DNA from: Eulemur rufifrons | Lineage: Eukaryota > Chordata > Mammalia > Primates > Lemuridae | Direction: 5' to 3' | Assembly (NCBI RefSeq): GCF_041146395.1 | Contig: NC_091012.1 | Location: forward strand, 14,312,193-14,376,192 | Length of the DNA stretch: 64,000 nucleotides | In this document: positions 59,373 to 64,000 of the stretch, one piece after another | How the letters are laid out: each line of letters begins with the position of its first letter | Numbering within the stretch: position 1 is the first letter of the stretch | The notes under the pieces: model-generated | What the model saw: the letters and a program-made list of their open reading frames with translations, nothing else | Databases searched by the model: none | Told to the model about the DNA's origin: nothing | Program-made: the position numbers and the translations under genes

Positions 59373-59981
59373 TGTATCAGTCAGGGTTATCCAGAGAGAC
59401 GGAACCAATAGGATGCATAGACAGATAGACACAGATATATGAGAGGAGATTGATTAAGGGAATTGGTTCATGCAGTTTTGGAGGCTGAAAAGTCCCAAAA
59501 TAGGCCATCTACAAGCTGAAGAAACAGGGAGCCAGCAGCGTGGCTGAGTCCAAGTCTCAAGGCCTTGCAACCAGGGAAGCAGATGGTATAACTCTTAGAT
59601 GGAGGGCAAAGGCCCAAGACCCCAGAGCAGATGCTGCTGCAAGTCCAAAAGTCCAAAGGCCAGAAAGCCTGAAGTTCTGCTGTCCAAGGGCAAGAGAAGA
59701 AGGGTGTCCCAGCTCCGGGAGAGAGAGACAGAGAGAGAGAGAGAGCGAGAGAGAGCGCGTAAACTTGCCTTTCCTCTGCCTTTTTGTTCCATCCAGGCCT
59801 CAGCCAATTAGATCATGCCTAGCCACACTGGGTGAGGGCAAATGTTCCTTACTTAGTCCACTAATTTGAATGCCAATCTCTTCTAGAAACACCCTCACAG
59901 ACACACCCAGAAATAATGCTTCACCAACTACCAGGGTATCCCTTCAACTAGTAAATTCCACATCTAAAATTAACCATCACA
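59373..59981 (+). mobile_element. LTR-like element, family not assigned
   Basis: A 609-bp unit beginning TGTATCAGTCAGGGTTATCC and ending TTAACCATCACA, so TG...CA termini. It is flanked by 5-bp repeats with one mismatch (ggttg at 59368, agttg at 59982), which suits a solitary retroviral LTR. It is a common mammalian repeat type ('gagacggaaccaataggatg', 'aacaccctcacagacacacc'). It contains a (GA)n microsatellite at 59725-59758. No retroviral gene was seen beside it. Confidence 0.65.
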
Positions 59982-59986
59982 AGTTG

Positions 59987-60484
59987 TATATCCTATTCTG
60001 GCTACAAGAAAGGCTAATGCACCCAAGACGCTAAAGCCCAAGCTGAGGAAGACAGCAAACTCAACTCCACAACAGCTGAGTTGGTCCTGAACAGAGTGGA
60101 TCTGGAGATGACCCAGGCCTTCAGTGAAATCTCTCACAAAACCATAAGTCAACCTCTTCTGGAGTCTTGGCATTCCTGAATTCTGCCGAGGCCCCTGTCC
60201 AGAGTGAGGGCAGCCAAAAGGAAGTATGTGGAGCAGAGGTGGGAGCGAGTGTTCATCTGGGCCACCAACTACCCTTGGGTAGATGGAATAATCGAGATGG
60301 TGCTCTCCCTGCTACAGGGCCCTTCAGCCCATCACCCTGTGGCTCCATTTTGGGTGACCCCATTCTGATTCAGAGACTGACTGCCAACCTAAAGCCTTTC
60401 AAACCAGGAGCTGCAAATCCCATTATAATACCATTTTAATGGTGGAGGTTCTTCATTAAGACACTTCCCCCAACACCCCTACCC
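59987..60484. other. No recognisable gene
   Basis: A minus-strand open frame (59970-60173) encodes a hydrophobic stretch (FAVFLSLGFSVLGALAFLVA), but it runs into the LTR-like end and has no homology I can name. Confidence 0.35.
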
Positions 60485-61030
60485 AGACTGGTGAGAGTTC
60501 ATGTGCTGCTGCGGGAGGCCCCCACACTGGTATCCCTGGAGGCCCCCTGCCCACTAGGAATGAGTTCAGTGTCATCCCATGATGCCTGTCCTCTCCACAT
60601 TTACAGTACCCCTGACCTCAGCAAGGAGAAAGACACTTCCTGTGCACCTTTCACAAAGTTTACTCAAAATGGATCCTAGACCTAAATGTGAAGCACAAAG
60701 CTATAAAGCTTCTGAAAGGTAACAAACATGGAAGAAAATCAAGGTGAACTTGGATTTGGCAACGACTTCTTAGACACAACACCAAAGGGATGACTCATGA
60801 AAGAAAAAATTGATAGGTTAGACATTATTAAAAGTAAAACTTCTACTCTGTGAAAGACACTGTTAGGAGAATCCTCCCCAGATGGTGGTAGTTCCCGTGC
60901 TGGTAGGGGAAGCCCTCCCACTGATATCTCTGCAGGTCCCCTGCCCACTTGGACTGAGTTCAATGTCATCCCATGGTACTTAGCCCTCCACATTTAGAGT
61001 ACCTCTTACCGCAGGATGGAGAGATACCCT
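60485..61030. repeat. Direct duplication (about 150 bp) split by L1
   Basis: 60485-60640 and 60876-61030 share 'gaggcccccacactg.tatc', 'ccctgcccact', 'gagttca.tgtcatcccat' and 'ctccacattta.agtacc'. Plus-strand L1 ORF2 sequence lies between them. Confidence 0.75.
60658..60872 (+). mobile_element. Old L1 ORF2 fragment, plus strand
   Basis: 'aaaatggatcctagacctaa', 'gcttctgaaaggtaacaaac' and 'gacacaacaccaaagggatg' follow L1 ORF2 (..SRWI.DLN.., TLEEN.., ..K.F...TPKA). Diverged. Confidence 0.75.
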
Positions 61031-61689
61031 CCTTTGCTCCATCAAGTACTCCAATTCCTATAAGCAGGGGTGTGCAGAGAAGAATTTCTGCAAAAGAGCA
61101 ACATCTGCGGTACACCTTAAATGGGTCAAACAAAAAGAGTGGCCAAAGCCCCCAAGCCCTTCTCTCCATCAAGAGCCCTCATCCAGGTGAGGAGGGAGGC
61201 AGGACTCTGCTCCCCTCACATGTTGACAACCTGGCCTTGCCTCTAAGCCACTAAAGGCCTCCTTGGCCTGGTCAGCATGTCAGTCCAACATCCCCTGTCA
61301 GGAGTCTCTGGACTCGTACATCAAGTCACACTTGTTGGAGCACCAGGGCTCCAGTGGCCAGCAGGGCTTGCTGTGAGAGGTGGAATGAGCACATCATTGG
61401 TCCAGGTAGCCTTTTATCAAGCTGCCTCTAGCCACCACGTCCAGCTCTTTGAAAATGAAGGCCCATTAAGGTAGCAAGGCCATCTGTGTCAGAGACAGGG
61501 AGCAGAAGGAGCTGCCATTTCCTCTCTTTCTCCCCAGCTCATATCATCTCCATCCCTTCTGGCACTGAATGATATCCCCAGACTCTTTCAGTCCTTTCCC
61601 CTCCAGCATTTTCAAAGCCCTACTTGGCCCACAATGCTAGCTTCCTTCAACTATTTAATATAGTTTTCTGTGTTTTGAAATGTTTTATA
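61031..61689. other. No recognisable gene
   Basis: Moderate GC, with short open frames only and no splice or domain support. Confidence 0.4.
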
Positions 61690-62740
61690 ACAATAATTGA
61701 AAAAGTAGACCTTTAATCCCTCTGCAATTGATTTTTATATAGCTTCAGAAGAATTCCAGTTGCATTGGGGTTTCTACATGGAGATCCAGTTGTTTCACTG
61801 TCATTTACTAAAAATACTGGGATTCCCCACTGTTCTGCAGTTGCACCTTTTTTGTAAATCAACGGTCCATATATAAGCCTCTATTTCAAGAGTACAGTAT
61901 TTACATTTTGATCTGCTTGTCAACCACGGCACACATACCACAAACTTAATTACTCTAGCATTTTAATAATTCTTACTCATCTGGTAGAGTAACTAGTTTT
62001 ATCTTCCCCTATTCCTTCAAGACTGTCTTGGCTATGCTTGGCCTGTTGCATGCCAATTTAAACATTACACTCATTGGCTCACGTTTCACACAGATATGCA
62101 CATAAACAGACATATTCACCCAAAAAGCCTTTGGGAATTTTTATTTAGATTACAGTCAATCTGTAGATTAATTAAGGAGAATTAACGTCTTTATCCAACT
62201 GAATCTTCATAACCATGATCATATTATACTTTATTTTTAGTTAGGTGTTTATTAACTTTTCTAAAGAGTGTTTTTATATTTTTTCCATAGAGTTCCTAAA
62301 CGTGCTTTGGCTAGATTTACCCTTCAATATTTAATATTTTGGTATGATAGGTTACAAGCCACATTTTGCTGACTTACATTTTCATTTTATAGTATTTGTT
62401 GCTGCATAAACAAAGTTTATGTTTTGTATATTGATATTATACCAAGAACCTTGACATTCACTTTTTTTGACTGAATAGTTTAACCTTAGTTCTTTTGGAT
62501 TTTCTTCACACAGAGTCTAATCATCTGTTAATCACGAACACTTTATTTCCTATTTTATGAATTGCTATCTCTTCTGCTTCTCATTACTGCACTGGACAGT
62601 ATCTCCATCAAGATATTGCAGAGAAATGGTAAAGGGAAGACTCCTTGTCTAATCCTCAGTTTCAAAGCAAAAGCTTTCAAATTTCCCCATATGTGTACGA
62701 TGTTTGCTACAGGCTTTTCACACATATCCTTTATCTAGTT
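61690..62740 (-). mobile_element. Old L1 (L1M type) ORF2, minus strand
   Basis: 'ttgatttttatatagcttca', 'catggagatccagttgtttc' and 'gtctaatcctcagtttcaaa' are antisense ORF2 phrases. Coding-dead. Confidence 0.75.
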
Positions 62741-62756
62741 GACTTTTCTTTTTTTT

Positions 62757-63225
62757 CCAGTTTCCCAACCTTTTTATTTTAGAATAGTGTTGGATTTACA
62801 GAAAAATTGCAAACATAGTACAGGGAGTTCCCACATGGCCCACATTCGCTTTCCCCTATTAATTAACATCTTAGTATGGTACATTGTTTACAAATAATGA
62901 ACCAATAGTGATACAATGTTATTAACAGAAGTCCACACTTTCTTTAGATTTCCTTAGTCGTTACTTAATATCTTTTTTTCTGTTCCAGGATCCTATCCAA
63001 GATTCTACAGGATATTTAGCCATTACGCCTTCTTAGACTCCTCGTGGCTATGACATTTTCTCAGGCAGTCCTTGTTTTTGATGACCTTGACAGTTTTGAG
63101 GAGTTCTAGTCAGGTATATTGTAGGATGCCCCTCTCTTGGAATTTTGCTGAAGATTTTGTCATGATTAGCTTGGTATTATGGGTTTGGAAAGGGGAGGAC
63201 CACAGAGTTAAAGTGCTATTCTCGT
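62757..63225 (-). mobile_element. Ancient L1 (L1ME-like) 3' end
   Basis: 'acagaaaaattgcaaacata', 'gttccaggatcctatccaag', 'gatgaccttgacagttttga' and 'gcttggtattatgggtttgg' follow the well-known order of an L1ME-type 3' UTR. Confidence 0.7.
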
Positions 63226-63261
63226 GACATCATATCAAAGATACATACAATCAGCAATGAC

Positions 63262-63480
63262 TTCTCACTGTTTTCATTTTATTTCAAAATATTACAGGGG
63301 TAAAAACCCTTTGGTTACATACACTGCCTTTGTACTGCCCGAGTCAGAGCTGCAAGTATACCCATCTCCCAGACAGCTCACTACACCCGTTCGGTTTGAA
63401 TTTACCCATCCCCTCCTTCCCCCTCCCATCTGCCCTACACTTATCACTGTGGATATCAATCTTGATCACCTGGCAGAGGG
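63262..63480 (-). mobile_element. L1 3' UTR fragment, minus strand
   Basis: 'attttatttcaaaatattac', 'aggggtaaaaaccctttggt' and 'cccatccc' with the 'cagagctgcaagtataccca' stretch resemble the 3' UTR of the local L1 lineage, but diverged. Confidence 0.65.
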
Positions 63481-63789
63481 AGCGTTTTTCAGGCTTCCCT
63501 GCTATAGAGTTACTCTTTTCCCCCTTTTCCACACTGTACTTTCTTTGGAAGGAAGTCACGGTGACCAGCCAACACTTGAGAAGTATGGAGTATCTACACA
63601 AATGATAGATATGTAATACTTCTTCACAGGAGATTTATCTATTCTCCCCCATTTGTTCAGTCATTTATTTATCAGCATAGACTCATGGATATAAATTTTA
63701 TACTTTGTGGGAGAGGGTGGGGTAGAAAAAAAATTTTATACTTTGAGAAATATCTCTCTGTTGGGAATGCATGTCGATTTTTATTAAAT

Positions 63790-64000
63790 ACCATTATGTA
63801 TAAATTTACTGTAACCAGGGAAATGCAACTTAAAACCACAATCGGATACCATCTTACTCCAATTAGAATGGCCATTATTAAAAAGTCAAAAAAACATTAG
63901 TTGTTAGTGTGGATGCAGTGAAAATGAAACACTTATACACTCTTGCTGGGAATGTAAATTAGCATGCAACTTCCTCAAAGAACTAAAAGTAGATCTACCA
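63790..64000 (+). mobile_element. L1 ORF2 C-terminal fragment, plus strand, cut by the window end
   Basis: Reads REMQLKTTIGYHLTPIRMAI, as in ORF2 ([20 protein letters not shown]), then the diverged Cys-rich region, up to the window edge. Confidence 0.85.

Noticed and set aside
59970..60173. Hydrophobic minus-strand frame, considered as a retroviral envelope transmembrane remnant
   Set aside because: Lacks the expected envelope landmarks, and no gag or pol sequence is nearby. The adjacent element looks like a solitary LTR.

Overview
This window is nuclear DNA of a mammal, almost certainly a strepsirrhine primate (lemur or loris group). The best evidence is the Alu elements at about 25.2, 40.3, 52.1 and 54.8 kb, which carry the strepsirrhine-type right arm ('gctgtgagctaggctgacgcc') and the spacer around 'aaattatctggccaactaaaa', together with young LINE-1 (L1) elements of one distinctive family. 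Interspersed repeats fill roughly half of the window. There is no operon, CRISPR array, integron or other prokaryotic feature. Three gene traces point to the X chromosome, as an inference: a CXorf51-like gene pair, SYCP3/XLR/FAM9-family exons and a GABRQ-like exon. In mouse, Xlr genes and Gabrq are neighbours in the region matching human Xq28.

Layout. 0-10 kb: an inverted L1 3' end, then mostly unassigned sequence. 10.2-10.5 kb: a tandemly duplicated, broken KRAB-A exon. 10.8-12.5 kb: a twin-primed L1 with a perfect 14-bp target-site duplication. 13.8-19.6 kb: old L1 sequence broken by a degenerate repeat array. 20-22.3 kb: GC-rich DNA followed by N-terminal exons of an SYCP3/XLR/FAM9-like gene (+ strand). 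25.2 kb: a full Alu. 26.5 kb: an inverted copy of part of the XLR intron. 27.3-28.6 kb: a complete two-exon gene for a small, very basic protein (94 aa, CXorf51-like) with CRE-like, CCAAT and TATA elements and a poly(A) signal. 30-31.4 kb: old L1. 35.0-35.65 kb: the last two coding exons of an SYCP3/XLR-like gene on the - strand. 36.6-41.5 kb: nested L1 and Alu. 41.5-47.8 kb: a near-full-length young L1 (- strand) with 14-bp target duplications, an intact ORF1 and an ORF2 broken by one frameshift. 49.9-51.15 kb: a second, decayed copy of the CXorf51-like gene. 51.7-56.7 kb: L1 and Alu sequence with a MIR fragment. 57.5 kb: one GABRQ-like exon (pre-M1 to start of M2). 58.6-64 kb: old L1, an LTR-like element and a local duplication.

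The genes that can be recognised belong to families associated with the male germ line (CXorf51-like; SYCP3/XLR/FAM9) and occur here as multiple, partly inverted and partly decayed copies. This resembles the multicopy testis-gene neighbourhoods of mammalian X chromosomes. The candidate of most interest is the small basic-protein gene at 27.7-28.6 kb. Family assignments rest on motif comparison from memory; no database search was possible.
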